Shown piece by piece: positions 1 to 13,661 of a DNA stretch of 64,000 nt. A model generated the notes under the pieces. The model saw only the letters and a list, made by a program, of their open reading frames with translations, had not been told where the DNA came from and made no database searches. Position 1 is the first letter of the stretch, and every line of letters begins with the position of its first letter. Source of the DNA: Trebouxia sp. TZW2008 (Eukaryota; Chlorophyta; Trebouxiophyceae; Trebouxiales; Trebouxiaceae); contig BDIU01000361.1 in the NCBI GenBank assembly GCA_002118135.1, positions 62,176-126,175 of the forward strand, read 5' to 3'. A program made the position numbers and the translations under genes.

Positions 1-567
1 ATGTCGATGTGCCTCTGCTGCGCCAGCAAGGCGCTGAACAGGACAGAGCAGACGGGCCCGAAGACCTTGAACGAGGCCTAAGTCAAGGAGCCGGTCAGGA
101 CTTCAGACATCTCATCGATTCTCAGCCTGAAGCTGTCATCAAGTAAAGCTTGTACATTACCGTTAGCTAAACGTACGCATCGACATCTCCCGATGGCTGC
201 AACATAATGGCACATGCTTGCAGATTCTTGGAAAAGAAAGGCATGAAGCAATTAGGGAGCTTCACAGTCCCGGTACATTCCTATCAATGTGTCATTGGTC
301 TGCCTTGCCCACAAATGTTATGCTGTCTAGACGCCAATCTGCCCCCAACAGTACACAATGTGCCTATCACAATGAGCATGCTTCAACAGATTCAGTAGTG
401 GCATGTATTGTGCTACACTGCCACAACATACATTGCATGGATTGCCCATATTGCGCTTACACGCGTTGATGACTGATTTGATGACGTCCTGTGAAGGGAA
501 CTGCAACCACTTGAACGCCTCAAATATCTGAAGCTGTCTTGATGATGTTTCTGGGCACTACATACAG
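1..567. other. 5' flank of the channel gene, no resolved gene
   Basis: Bases 1-81 are open in frame 1 and end in TAA after 26 codons, with a Cys-rich start (CLCC). This could be the tail of an exon lying left of the window or chance. The rest has stops in all frames and no exon that I can join to the channel. The next supported exon starts at 568 in phase 0, so any further N-terminal channel exons must lie here unrecognised or to the left. Confidence 0.4.
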
Positions 568-3500
568 GATACTGCAGTGCTGCCTCTCATCAGAGGCACA
601 GGAATGCTGACACTAGGCAGCCAGCGTACTGACATTGATTTTGAGTCCACATGGCGGCGCAAGATGCAGGCATTCACTGACCCCTTACATGCCCCAAACA
701 AGCCCAAAGGTAACAAGCTAAAAGACATACTTCATCTCAACGGCAGGTATTAGCATGCTGAATCCAGGCAGCCAGAATTGTGACGTTGATTTTGAGCGAA
801 CATGATGGCGCAAGATGCAAGCATTCATTGACCCTTACATGCCCCAAACAAACCCGAGGGTCAACTCGTAGTAATCAAGTACAACTGTCACAAATCGCAG
901 CACATGTGTTTAGTGTGTGCAGCCCAAGCTTATGAAATTCAATGGCAAGCATAAATCCCCGGCACCCTGTTTTCTCTCCAGCCGCAATCTGGAAAGACAG
1001 GCAGACTGGCTATGCCATCATTGTGCAGGCTGGAGGGGAAAGGTTGGGATGGAAGCACATGTGGTGACCATCAGCAATGCAGCTGAGGCAGATGACTCAG
1101 GACTGTTGAACCCACATCTCCTTGTGACCTGCCTTCTTCTTCCTCCAGCACTTCTTCTTCCTTCTCCTCTTCTTGCCCAACTTTTTTTTCACTCCGTTTT
1201 GCAGGCTGGACTGGCAAGATTGAGGTGGAAGCGCATGTGGTGACCATCAGAAACGCAGCTGGGGCAGATGACTCAGGGCTGCTGAACCCCCTCTTGAAAA
1301 GGTGGCAGGACAAGGCTTGCTCACAGATGGTCTTTGGCTTGCCTGCCGTGCAGTCAGTCATCAACTTCAAGTGGGATAGGTGAGTGCATGGTGTTGGTTA
1401 CCTCAGAGCAAGCATTGACAATGTAGCAGCCTGAAAGGAATCAAAGTGCGCTGTTGCCCACATGGGGAATGTAGCTGTTGCACCTGAAGGCAATGACAGA
1501 ATGCAAAGCAGGCAGGCCAAATACCACCTGAAGGATGCTCTTTGTGGTGCAGGACTTCCCCTGTCTACCCTTTCAAAGCTGTCTGCATGAACAGGCACTG
1601 CAACGCACAATGTGCTCTTGGCTGCTCTGCTTGCTTTCCGCTTTGTCGCCAGTTTCAGGCGCAATCAAGCATCCAATGCAGGTGTTGGACGTTGCCAAAT
1701 ATTGAAGAACGTGCCAGAGGTTGACTTTTGTGCAACAAGCTGATTGTGAATGCTGCATGCATCTTCCTCATGCGTTCATGCAGATGAGACTACCCTGCCT
1801 GCTATCTGTTGAGTCATTGAGTATCATTTGAAACAATCTTGAGCTGCTTTTGCTCACAGAGGCTCGCGTTGCAATGCCTGATGGGGTTTCTGTTTTCATT
1901 GCAATCTGGACAAAGGCTTGTTCAGTCAGAAAGCTGCATGCACACTCCTGTCACGCAGGTGGGCTAAGAAGCTGCTGCTGCTGGAGTTTGCTTTCTACAT
2001 GGTGTGGCTACTGTCTTTCCAGGTCTTCATGCTGCTCTTTCAGGTCTGTCTACTACCTACCTGTGTATGTTGACAGGTTAAAGATCAAATACACTGTCCT
2101 TGTGAGCATTAAAAAGCATTGTGTGCAGTTCACTTTGTGATGGTCTTTCTGTCTTTTCATAGGATGAAAATCTGTCCCTACTGTTGTCTGAGCTGGTGCA
2201 AACCAGGAGGGGCATTGACAGTGGCCATGGATGCAACTTCTTTATCTGGAGTGGTTACATTCTTGCAAACAACACCAGAAATGGTCCACTCTTTCCCCTT
2301 TTTTTGTGCGCTGTCATTGTTTACAGTATTGTCCCTGAAATTGTCATTTTCCTACACAGGCAGGCAACAGGTTGTTGTGAGCAAGAACAGACCATGACGC
2401 CCAGCTGACTTTGACACTGTCTGTCTGTCTTTTCACAGGGTGAGGATCTGTCCCTGTCATTGTCAGAGCTGGTTCAAACCATGGTCATGGAGGCAATTAA
2501 ACTCAGAATTGGTCCATTTTGTCCCTTTTTCTTGGTTCTTTGGCTTTTTTGCCTCTCACTCTGACGAACCATCTGTGTCCATGACAGGATGAAGATCTGT
2601 CCCTGTCACTGTCTGAGCTGGTGCAAACCAGGAGGGGCATTGTGACAGTAGCCATGGAGGCAACTGCCCTGTCCGGAATGGCCCCATTTCTGTACGTGGA
2701 GTTCTGCACGCTTTTGGAGTACGGCCCAAAGCGATGGCTCAGCATTTGGAACCTAATGGACCTTGCAACATACTTCCTTCAGGTGAGCACGTCTACCCAA
2801 AGCGCTGGCGTAGCACTCAGAACCGGATAGCCCTTGCTATCTACTTTTGTGAGGAGAACTTGTTCTAGGATGAGGCTCTGTTGAAAGCAGGTGTGCAGTC
2901 GTGCGGACGTAGACGCCAAGACAGATCTTATATTGGTTCAGCATACCAAGACACTTCTCAATCAACTCAAGTAAACAAACTAGGCCGCTGCTGTGTACAA
3001 CTTATTGGCCCGCTGACGCTATAATGCTACCCTTAGTCACCAAATTATGACTAATGGCTTCATGAATGCCTTGACTGAATCCAGCTCACTGCTCATAGCT
3101 CAACAGCCTCGCAAGACTGCATGTGACCTGTACATAGCCAAGCTGAGCTTGCTGAGCTGAGGCAGCTTGACTCAAGTTGACTTGAGCTGATTGTTTGCGC
3201 GTCAGCTGAGGTTTGGTGACTGTATGATGCAATTTGGCCCCCCGGGACGCAATGCTTGTTATGCCAGCTGGGGCCATGCAGATAGCGGTTGAAGTTTTGT
3301 TGCTGCTGCCAATATGCTTGTTTAGTCATTGACGTCCACGCAGGTGGACTTTGATGCTTGCACTTGGTGTGCTGCATCTACTATGCTGCCAGTGAGACTT
3401 GCTGTTATCCTGCTTGTCACGCTTGGTGTGGGTGTGCAAGTGAGCATCGACGTGTTGCATTTGAGCCTCATATGCACCTAGTGGCATAGTCCTGTGACTT

Positions 3501-6500
3501 TCTGTCTATGCAACTGATACATTACCTGCTGGTGACGCTAGACGTGGCTGTGCAGGTGGGCATTGATGTGCTGCATCTGAGCCGCATACACATGCACGGC
3601 GCAGACTTTCTCTCTTCTCTCCCAGCAATCGATGTCCAAGTCTGCTGCTCCAAGTCTGCTGCTCAGGAAGTCTGCTGCTGCAAGACGTCCAACATGGCTT
3701 CTGCCAGTCTGATGGCAACTGCAGCTGTGACTCTGCAGGTGGGCATTGATGTGCTGCATCTGAGCCGCATACACGTGCGTAGTGAGGTGCTGTCCATCCT
3801 TGTGGCCGCCCAGTGCCTGCTGCTGTGGCTCAAAATCCAATACTTTGCCAGGTAGTTCTTCCTCTTCCTGTCGTTGTTGTTCTTGTTCTTCTTTGTCTTT
3901 TTCTGGTGCTGCTGCTTCCCCTTTGTCTTCTTCTTTCCTCCTGCTGTCCATCCTTGTGGCAGCCCAGTGCCTGCTGCTGAGGCTCAAGATCCAGTACTTT
4001 GCCAGGTACATCCTGGTGTTCATCATCATCTTCCTGCTCCTCTTCTTCTTCTGTTTCTTCTTCTTCTGCTGCTTCTTCTTGTTGTTGCTTTGCTGCTTCT
4101 CTCCTGCCTGCTGACTCACCTTGTGGCAGCGCAATGCTGTGGCTCAAGATCCAATATTTTGCCAGGTACACCTTCTGCTTCTTCTTCTCCAGTATCATCA
4201 TCTTCATCCGCATCTTCATTATCATCATCATCAGCCTTTGTATCTCCTTCTTCTTGCCGTATCTTGTCACACTCGCCTGCAGGGGTGTTTCTGTAGCAAC
4301 GCTAGTCGTATATGGGCTCTGCAATTAGCTGCGCTACATCGGCCATCACCCTTTTCGTTACAGTTTCAGCCTGCCAAGACGTCTTTAGGACTCCACCGTA
4401 GGCAGTTGTAGCAGATCTCAAGTTCCTACTGCGCTCTGCTTCTGCTTGTTCTGTGCCTGCTTCTCACTCTTTGCTTTCTTTAGCCTGTACCTCTTCTTTA
4501 CTCTTGTGCTTCTTCTCCTGTTCTGCTGCTGCAAATGTTGCTGCTGCATTTGCAGGGTGCAAGATGGCATCCTGTGACTGAAGCTGCAAACAACTATCTG
4601 CCTCAGCTGCATTCATCATGAATCTGTTTCCAAGATGTATACAAGTTGTGCTGTGCTGTGCTGTGCTGATTGTTGAGCTGCTTGTGGTCACAAGCAATAT
4701 CACAAAAGCAGTTGTTTCCAGATTGAATTTGCAAGACATCTAGGAAAAGCAGAATGCTTGCAGGGTGTTTCAGCCCACTAAAAACGCCTTTGTGGACATG
4801 CTGAGGATAGCGGTAGCGGATGCGAAGTGGTTTCTGCTATTCCTGGTACTTACTATGTGGGGCTCTACCAGTCCTTCTCTACCTCTTCTTCATCCCCTTC
4901 CTCTTCTCGTGCTGTGTTTGTAGGGTGTTTCAGCCCACTGAAACCGCCTTTGTGGACACACTACAAGTGATTGTGGCGGACGTGAAGTGGTTCCTGCTGC
5001 CCCTCTAATGCTGCCTTCTTCTGCTTCTCCACCTGCTACCCACCCACCTTCTTCCTTCTTCCAATCCTTCTCTTCCACTTCATGACTTGTTCTTTGTGTT
5101 GTGCAGGGTGTTTCAGCCAACCAAAAACGCTTTTGTGGACACGCTGCGAGTAGTGGTGGCAGACGTGAAATGGTTTCTGCTATTTCTGGTGCTTACTATG
5201 TGGGGCTTTGCGGGCGCCTTCTATATCCTTTTCAGGGAAGACCAACAACAGTATCAGGTGACGTTGATGGTTGCTTTGCTGTCAGTCAACCCTTTTTACC
5301 GTATCTCAGCTGCTGTGACCTTCTACTGATGGCACAGCCCAGTTCTGCCACTTCACTGCATTTTCCAAGTTGAATCATGTGTAACACAGTCTCAGTATAT
5401 GACCAGATAGCCGGCCCTGTGCTTCCTCTGTCACCAGCTGACAAATTGACAAAGTCAGTGCTGCCAGCCCAATCACAACCTGTAGGGTAGCCACACTTGA
5501 TACAAATGTTCAGTGCAACTGCAATAGTCTGCCACCATGTGGCATGCTTGGTTGACCATGTCTAACTTCATGGTCACAGCAGCTTTGAATTTGGCATCTT
5601 CTACGCGTACCACAGCATAGAAGCGGCCACATGCTTGATAGTGCTGTAGATTACAAATGGCATGTAACTGATTGTGACAATGCTACTGCAGGAGTTAGCC
5701 CCCATCTAGCATGCCTGGTTGACCGTGTTCAATTTCATGGTTAGCGGCTTTGAGTTTGGCATTTCCTATGAGTGCCACAATCCAGAAGCGGCAATATGCT
5801 CGAGGCACATCTGATCAAATGTGACTGTTGAGCGTGATTGCAGCAATTTGCCGCCATATGGCATGCCTGGTTGACCATGTTCAACTTCATGGTCAGCGGC
5901 TTCGAATTTGGCATCTTCTACAAGTGCCACAACTTGCAGGAAATGGTCATTGATGCACATGATGGTCTCGCATGTTGCCAACCAATTCTGAGCATGCTAT
6001 AGTAACCAGATGTGTCTGATGCAGAATGTAAGTGTTGGAGGAGATTGCCACCATATGACCATGTTCAACTTCATGGTCAGCGGCTTTGAGTTTGGCATCT
6101 TTTAACAGTGCCATAACCCAAAAGCTGCCATATGCTTGGTGGTGCTGTGCATGCAAACAGATCTGATTCTGATCTGACTGTTGAGTATGAATGCAGGAGT
6201 CTGCCACCATCTGGCATGCCTAGTTGACCATGTTCAATTTCATGGTCAGCGGCTTCGAGTTTGGCATCTTCTATGAGTGCCACAACCCAGAGGCAGCCAT
6301 ATGCTTGGTAGTGCTCAACATACAGCATAGCAACAAGACAAATCTGATTCTGCACTGACTGTTGAGTATGAATGCAGGAGTTTGCCACCATCTGGCATGC
6401 CTGGTTGACCATGTTCAATTTTATGGTCAGCGGCTTTGAGTTTGGCATCTTCTATGAGTGCCACAACCCAGAAGCGGCAATATGCTTGGTGGTGCTCTAC

Positions 6501-8961
6501 ATGTTTGTGGTGGCGGTCATCTTTCTGAATCTGCTGGTTGGCATCATGACGGACTCTTGGGGCAAGGTACAGTCGGCTGCTGAGACCTGTCAGATTATTT
6601 GCGTCATCATGCATGGTCATATGCATGATCTGACTAGGTAGCTCGTTGAAGCAGCCATATGCTTGGTGGTGCTGTACATGTTTGTGGTGGCAGTCATCTT
6701 CTTGAACCTGCTGGTGGGCATCATGACAGACTGGGGCAAGGTACAGTAGGCTGCTGAGACATGTCAAATTCTTGCGTCATTATTCATGATCATATGCAAG
6801 ATCTGTGTGGGTAGCTCATCGTGATTAAAATATGCTGGGTGGTGTTTGTGGTGGCGGTCAACTTTCTGCATCTGCTGGTTGGCATCATGACGTACTCATG
6901 GGGCAAGGTGCAACTTTGCTGCTAATTCAAGAACAGGCTATCTTCACCATTCATCATGCATCGCCATTGACATGAATCTTGTTGATAGCTCATGGTGTTA
7001 GCCAGATGCTTGGTGGTGCTTTACATGTTTGTGGTGGCGGTCATTTCCTGAACCTGCTGGTGGGCATCATGACAGACTCATGGGGCAAGGTACAGTAGGC
7101 TGCTGAGACCTGTCAGATTGTTTGCGTCATCACGCATGGCCGTATGCATGATTTGTGCGGGTAGCTCATTGAAGCAGCCGTATGCTTGAGGGTGCTCCAC
7201 ATGTTTGTGATGGCGGTCATCTTTCTGCACCTGTTGGTTGGCATTATGATAGACTCATGGGGCAAGGTACAACTTGGCTGCTATTTCAAGAACAGGCCAT
7301 CTTTATCATTCATCATGCATCGCCATGGAAATGAATCTTGTTGATAGCTTATGGTGGTGGCCGGATGCTTGGTGGTGCCTTACATGTTTGTGGTGGCGCT
7401 TATCGTTCTGCAACTGCTGCTTGGCATCATGACGGCGCATGGACCAAGGTACAATCTGCTGCTAAACACACATGTCTGCGGGCAATTGTCACGAACTAGT
7501 CATCATACCTTAGTCATCATGCGGGGCTACACACAGTCAGCATCAGTGCCAGCATTTTGAGATTGTTGCGACTGTGCTTAACACCGACACTTTGGAGCTA
7601 CAAATCTATAACAATTTGATCACAACCCTACAACAGTTTCATTGTGCAGGTGAAAGAGAATGAGGGTCTGCGCTTCCTTTGCAGCAAGGCAGAAATCATT
7701 GATGAGATCGAGACAACTGTACCCCAATGGGTAAAGGACAAAAACCCGGATTGGTACCCTGCCTACGTGCATGTGCTCAAGGTGAGGTGCCCAGAAGAAA
7801 CTTTGTCTTGTTTTTTAATGACAAGATTGAAACAACTGTACCCCAATGGGTGAAGGATAGAGACTGGTACCCTGCTTATGTGCATGTACGCAAGGTACAG
7901 TTGTTGCAGTTGATTTGCTGCAGCCTTGTTCTGTCTGCCACAAATTCAAGCTGTACCAATCGATGTGCAGGTGAACCCAGAAAGCGCTGATGAAGTTGAA
8001 ATGGACTCCATGTGGTCCAGGATCGGTGGCGACAGAGACCAGAGCATCCTAGACGACAAAACGGTGTGCATGCTCCTAGGCCTGATTTCTCCTTATGTGG
8101 TGTTTTGACCGCATTGTGGCAGACCACAGCTGCTTTGACTGCATTGGGAATTTTGATTTCTCATATGCAATTTATGTGCATATCAAGCTTGATTCCCAAG
8201 CACATGTAGTGGCTTGAGTCACAAGCTTTGAGTAGCTTTCAACTCAAGGACATACTGTCAACTCGTTCCAGGACATTGTCCGAAATGCATTGTGCAATAG
8301 TTTGCTTTCAAGTTCTTAAGCGCTCTCAGACTTTGTACAGCATTGTGTGCATTGCATCGTGCATCATTTAATGCTGTCAGCAGCTGATGCCACTCAGTGC
8401 CATGCCTCTCCATTGTGGGAGCCACAAACATGCAGCGTCTTCTCTTTATTGTCACAAATGCGCTGGGCACCAGAAAACTGTCCTTGCACCAAGTTGCCCT
8501 TACTCACAGTTACCAATGCAGTCGTCCTTAACTTGAGAAGGTTCTCAAACGCTGTTGTGAATCAAAATTGAGTGTACGTGTCTTTCTACAGTATTTGCAT
8601 TATGGCAAACAGGTTCTGAGTCAATCATTGCAGCACTGTCTTAGGTATAGCATACACGCAAGCGAACCGGGACGGTCAAGCTGTTCATGCGATGGAGCTT
8701 TGCTGTACTGTCAACATTCAGTTAGCATGCAAGCATGACTAATGATGCTAAGCTTGTGTGTCACAGGAGCTGAATGTCAAATTGTCAAGGATCACGAAAC
8801 AGCTGGAAGCTCTGCAAGCAGCTTTAGATGGATCAGGTGCGAGAGGTCAGAATGCTCAGTCAACAGCGTCAAACTCACAAGATACTCAGTGTGACAATGA
8901 TGATGACAAAGATGACGAGACAGAAGCAGAGCGAGTGCAAAGATTTGGCAAGTCTGACTAA
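568..8961 (+). CDS. TRP-like six-transmembrane cation channel (5' incomplete)
   Basis: The exons read 568-709, 1205-1379, 1959-2043, 2588-2782, 3739-3851, 5107-5257, 6378-6566, 7650-7781, 7971-8063 and 8767-8961. Every junction keeps frame, giving 489 codons plus TAA. The second exon ends in a FKWDR motif, followed by S1 (WAKKLLLLEFAFYMVW), S2-S3 (ending WNLMDLATYFLQ), S4 (LSILVAAQCLLLWLKIQYF), S5 (WFLLFLVLTMWGFAGAFYIL), a pore stretch (SGFEFGIF) and S6 (FLNLLVGIMTDSWGKV). The WN-x-x-D motif in S3 and NLL-x-x-IM in S6 are as in TRPV/TRPP-type channels. After S6 come an acidic helix and a coiled coil with a D/E-rich tail. It should be a membrane cation channel; ion and gating are unknown. No ankyrin repeats are visible, so the N-terminus is probably missing. 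The introns are packed with truncated exon copies, listed separately. Confidence 0.8.
744..860 (+). repeat. Truncated 3' copy of channel exon 568-709
   Basis: The stretch repeats the exon's GML..GSQ, DVDFER and ..PNPRG parts, followed by a donor-like GT, but a stop interrupts the frame (before WRKMQAF). It has no matching acceptor and lies downstream of the intact exon, so it is a decayed partial duplicate. Confidence 0.7.
1016..1125 (+). repeat. Truncated 5' copy of channel exon 1205-1379
   Basis: It begins with the same CAG-GCTGGA acceptor context and repeats VEAHVVTI and the ADDSGLLNP part, then loses similarity before the RWQDKACSQ part and the donor. It lies upstream of the intact exon. 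Confidence 0.75.
2159..2505 (+). repeat. Two truncated 5' copies of channel S2-S3 exon
   Basis: Copies at about 2159-2275 (DENLSLLLSELVQTRRGI) and 2438-2505 (GEDLSLSLSELVQT) repeat the acceptor and first half of exon 2588-2782, then diverge before S2. Neither has the WN-x-x-D end or the donor. Confidence 0.8.
3430..3600 (+). repeat. Two truncated 5' copies of channel S4 exon
   Basis: A weak copy near 3432-3480 and a clear one at 3554-3600 repeat the acceptor plus VGIDVLHLSRIH of exon 3739-3851. They lack the S4 helix and donor. Confidence 0.75.
3855..4255 (+). repeat. CTT-rich tract with two 3' copies of the S4 exon
   Basis: Long low-complexity TTC/CTT runs alternate with two partial exon copies at about 3950-4004 (LSILVAAQCLLLRLKIQYFA) and 4132-4166 (AMLWLKIQYFA), each followed by the donor CCAG-GTAC. 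The runs give spurious Ser- or Lys/Glu-rich open frames on both strands. Confidence 0.75.
4763..5005 (+). repeat. Two truncated 5' copies of channel S5 exon
   Basis: Copies at about 4763-4870 and 4922-5005 repeat the acceptor, the VFQPT start and the VADVKWFLL part of exon 5107-5257. They break before the LFREDQQQYQ end and have no donor. Confidence 0.8.
5525..6320 (+). repeat. Five truncated 5' copies of the channel pore exon
   Basis: Copies lie near 5525-5640, 5690-5800, 5840-5940, 6035-6150 and 6192-6320. Each repeats the first half of exon 6378-6566: acceptor, WHAWLTMFNFM and SGFEFGIFYECHN. None continues into the S6 helix with a donor. Several carry stops or lost acceptors. Confidence 0.85.
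6645..7455 (+). repeat. Five truncated 3' copies of the channel pore/S6 exon
   Basis: Copies start near 6650, 6833, 7000, 7170 and 7350, about 175 bp apart. Each repeats LYMFVVA..FLNLLVGIMTDS followed by GGCAAG-GTAC, that is the exon 3' half plus donor, without the pore half or an acceptor. Intron tails are of two types in the order A (from 6567), A, B, A, B, suggesting that a two-unit block was duplicated. Confidence 0.85.
7800..7894 (+). repeat. Truncated 3' copy of channel exon 7650-7781
   Basis: It repeats IETTVPQWVKD and WYPAYVHV followed by a GTACAG donor. It lacks the KENEGLRFLCSKA half and an acceptor, and lies downstream of the intact exon. Confidence 0.8.
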
Positions 8962-9351
8962 CAATATAATGTTGTACAACACTTGACACACTGAGAACGT
9001 GCATCTTTTGAGAGTATGCTCGCAAGCCTTGTGGTTACAAGTTTGCTGTTTCTGCACTGCAATGCATGTGCTGGCAGAGTTCTATCCAGGCTGATCAAAA
9101 GTCGAGTGCATACTGCCACACCACTTCGACCTGATGCCTTGACTAGCATGGGTGTTGTCCAGGGTCTCAGTGCAAGCACATAGAAATATGCGCTGGTTGG
9201 TTACAGGGCATTTGTGCACGTCCAATGATGATGACCGAGTGAGTTGCTTTGAATCAGTCACAAGACGCTGTTGCTTGTACATTTGTGGAGGCCCTGCCTA
9301 TTAGCGCAGTTGCAAGTTGAGACTTGAATGCAGTCAAGAGTTCCAGTTGGG
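8962..9351. other. Gap between the channel and histone H3, both 3' ends
   Basis: This is the convergent space between the channel stop and the H3 hairpin. I see no coding exon or repeat array in it. Confidence 0.5.
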
Positions 9352-9370
9352 TGGTGTTGAAATAACACCA
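9352..9370 (-). terminator. Histone 3' hairpin of H3
   Basis: On the minus strand a 7-bp stem TGGTGTT/AACACCA encloses the loop ATTTC, about 26 bases after the H3 stop. The same hairpin follows all four histone genes here, so it is probably the RNA 3'-end processing signal of replication-dependent histone mRNA. Confidence 0.85.
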
Positions 9371-9396
9371 TTTGGAGTTTGCAAGGCGTGCAAGGC

Positions 9397-10210
<814 letters not shown>

Positions 10211-10699
10211 ATGGCCCCCAAGGCAAGCGCAGAGAAGAAACCCGCCCAGCCTGCCAAGAAGGCTGTGGCCAAGAAATCTACCGCAGGTCGCAAAAAGGGG
10301 TCCAAGAAGGCTGTGGAGAGCTACAAGATCTACATCTACAAGGTGCGACTTAAGGCTGAACTGCCCACATACGTCCTCGTCAAGATTGTTCCTGATCGCT
10401 TTCGTTTTGGAACGCCTCTGATGGCAACGCTAAGTGACTCAACACGTGCGCAGGTCTTGAAGCAAGTCCACCCAGACACTGGTATCTCCTCCAAAGCAAT
10501 GTCAATCCTGAACTCCTTCATTGCTGATATCTTCGAGAAGATTGCCGTCGAGACAGCATCTCTGGCCAGATACAACAAGAAGCCAACTGTGACCTCAAGG
10601 GAGATCCAGACTGCTGTCCGCCTGATCCTGCCTGGTGAGCTGGCCAAACACGCTGTCTCAGAGGGCACCAAGGCTGTGACCAAGTTCACATCAGCTTGA
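10211..10699 (+). CDS. H2B: Histone H2B
   Basis: Exons 10211-10342 and 10454-10699 encode 125 residues. The basic tail is rich in Lys, Ala and Pro ([18 protein letters not shown]). The fold starts at ESYKIYIYK and continues [16 protein letters not shown], ending with AVTKFTSA, as in plant and algal H2B. The intron is in phase 0 after Lys44. It is 111 bases, a multiple of three, and has no stop, so a retained intron would give a 162-residue protein with 37 extra residues inside the fold. It pairs with H2A in the nucleosome. Confidence 0.97.
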   Translation: MAPKASAEKKPAQPAKKAVAKKSTAGRKKGSKKAVESYKIYIYKVRLKAELPTYVLVKIVPDRFRFGTPLMATLSDSTRAQVLKQVHPDTGISSKAMSILNSFIADIFEKIAVETASLARYNKKPTVTSREIQTAVRLILPGELAKHAVSEGTKAVTKFTSA

Positions 10700-10729
10700 G
10701 TGTTCACCACAAACTCACATATCATCAAA

Positions 10730-10748
10730 TGGTGTTAGTTCAACACCA
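10730..10748 (+). terminator. Histone 3' hairpin of H2B
   Basis: Stem TGGTGTT/AACACCA with loop AGTTC lies 31 bases after the H2B stop and has the same stem as the other three histone hairpins. Confidence 0.85.
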
Positions 10749-12264
10749 CCTTTTCTGGAAAACCTGTACACAGCAGCACTCATGCATGTCTGTTTTGCCT
10801 TTAACAAGCCATAAGCTGAACATCCTGTTTGAATTCTGAGTAGGTTGCTTGTGCCCAGTTGGATACGATTGTCTGTCAAGCCTCATCAAGTCATCCTACA
10901 CAGATCTAATGGCACAAACTCCCAGTGTTTTCACCCAACTGCAAGCCACTATTACTTTGCTGGGAGTTGCAGATAGTGATGCTGCGGTGATCTATTTATC
11001 AAAGCATCCACTGACTGCTGATGAACTGTTCATGGCTGTAAGAGGAGCCATATGTACTTGACTTGCTCATTGCAGTCAATGTGGCACAAGACATGACATG
11101 AGGCACAAGTCATTTCAACACTAATTCTAGACAACGAGCATTTCATGTGCTTGAGTCCGCCCGCACCACAATATGGACTGCTTGATTGCAGAATCATGTT
11201 GTGCTTGTTGTTTCCTGCATGCGCGCGCCAAAAACCTTGCTCCTGGGTGCACATATGTACCCTTCTGTGATCAGTGCATACCAACACTGTGTTTGGTGCA
11301 ACCACCAAGCTGTGGCGTACAATCCTGTACATGTCCAGCTTATACTGTCACTAGCAATTGTCATTGAAGCCAAATTTGGCGTACAATATTCAAGAGCCAC
11401 ATGCAGCTTCTGGATGACAGAGCGAAGAAAAGTCATAGATGCTCAAAGCTGCAATGTCAAGCTGAAATGTGCATGCGCAATGCCGCCTGTCTTCAGTCAC
11501 AATACATAAACAGCATCAACTGTTTGATTGTCCTGTATATGCCCTGAGGAGAATGCTTTTGGCTGACCCACTGCAGCAAGAGTTAGCTCTTGGGAGTTGT
11601 CACAGTGAAGATATGCTGACATTATGCATGATGCACCACAATGTGTGGAAAAAAGGTTTTGCATTGTGCAACGTGCAAACAAGCAGAGTGTGGCACTGGG
11701 TTATTGCCTCTGCCTGAGTCACTGACACTGTGACAGTCCAAGCTGGAAAACATCTGGCATGGGAGTGACAGAGAAGGCTTCACCCTGTCAGAAATCTGAC
11801 CGGCTAGTGCATCATGTCTCATAACAACACATGTCTAGCTTGATGCATATGCATAGACGACTTGTTACAGAGTGCGTATGGGATAAAAGGCATTGCTAGC
11901 TAGATGGTGAGGTGCTAACTCCTCACACTGCTACATGAGGGCTTGTTACAATTGCACATACATTGACAATGCTGTGCTTGTGAAGAAATTACAGATGTAG
12001 TGTTGTCATGTGTGAACATCAACTGTATTTACGCTGTGACTCTGCAGCTGTGCGACGCTTGTGGCTCTCTGAGCTATGTGTGTTGCTAGCTAGCTTCAGC
12101 GCTAAACAGAACATGCCGAGAATATCTAGCACATCTGCATTCAGTAACGCAGGGAACAGCTGCAAAGCATTCAAACTGGGGACATAGCAAAAGTATTGCC
12201 AGAAATGTGCAGAGCACAAGTTGTTAGTTAGGAAAAGCTGCAGACCGAGTTGTGCCACAAAAGG
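10749..12264. other. Spacer between the two histone pairs
   Basis: This is 1.5 kb between the H2B and H4 3' ends. Short open frames occur (for example 10849-11061 and 11186-11509), but none resembles a known protein to me or has exon-like borders. No repeat array was seen. Confidence 0.45.
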
Positions 12265-12283
12265 TGGTGTTGAAATAACACCA
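12265..12283 (-). terminator. Histone 3' hairpin of H4
   Basis: On the minus strand the stem TGGTGTT/AACACCA encloses loop ATTTC, identical to the H3 hairpin, about 34 bases after the H4 stop. Confidence 0.85.
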
Positions 12284-12316
12284 TTTGTTGTGTAGAGATG
12301 GTATGAGACAGCAGAA

Positions 12317-12831
<515 letters not shown>

Positions 12832-12911
12832 TCAACTCAGTGCGCTGGCTTGCTATTTGAAGCGAAGGCTGGCGCTGAGAATCCCACTAACTAACTAATG
12901 AAAGTTCAAAT

Positions 12912-12930
12912 CTTGACCGAGCAGCCTTTG
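12912..12930 (+). promoter_or_regulatory. 19-bp histone promoter word, copy 2
   Basis: It has one mismatch (CCTTTG instead of CCCTTG) to the copies at 10071 and 12961. It lies 49 bases before copy 3. Confidence 0.6.
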
Positions 12931-12960
12931 TCGCCCTGCTTCAGGGCTCTAACATTCAAA

Positions 12961-12979
12961 CTTGACCGAGCAGCCCTTG
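12961..12979 (+). promoter_or_regulatory. 19-bp histone promoter word, copy 3
   Basis: It is identical over 19 bases to the copy in the H3/H2B spacer and lies 132 bases before the H2A ATG. Confidence 0.65.
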
Positions 12980-13092
12980 TAGTCCGTAAACAAGGTGTGT
13001 TTATAGAAGCGGTTCTAGCCCTTCGAAGCTTCGTCAGCCGTCGCACAGTCACCTTGCACTCAACGACTTTGTCGCTCAAGAAATCAGCAACC

Positions 13093-13618
<526 letters not shown>

Positions 13619-13642
13619 TCTATTCCATACTCAAAAACAAAA

Positions 13643-13661
13643 TGGTGTTATATCAACACCA
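13643..13661 (+). terminator. Histone 3' hairpin of H2A
   Basis: Stem TGGTGTT/AACACCA with loop ATATC lies 25 bases after the H2A stop. Confidence 0.85.

Noticed and set aside
3538..4324. Long Lys/Glu-rich and Ser-rich open frames on both strands
   Set aside because: They come from CTT/GAA low-complexity runs and channel exon copies, not from a separate gene.
10336..10728. 130-codon minus-strand open frame in H2B
   Set aside because: It is the antisense shadow of the H2B second exon and intron.
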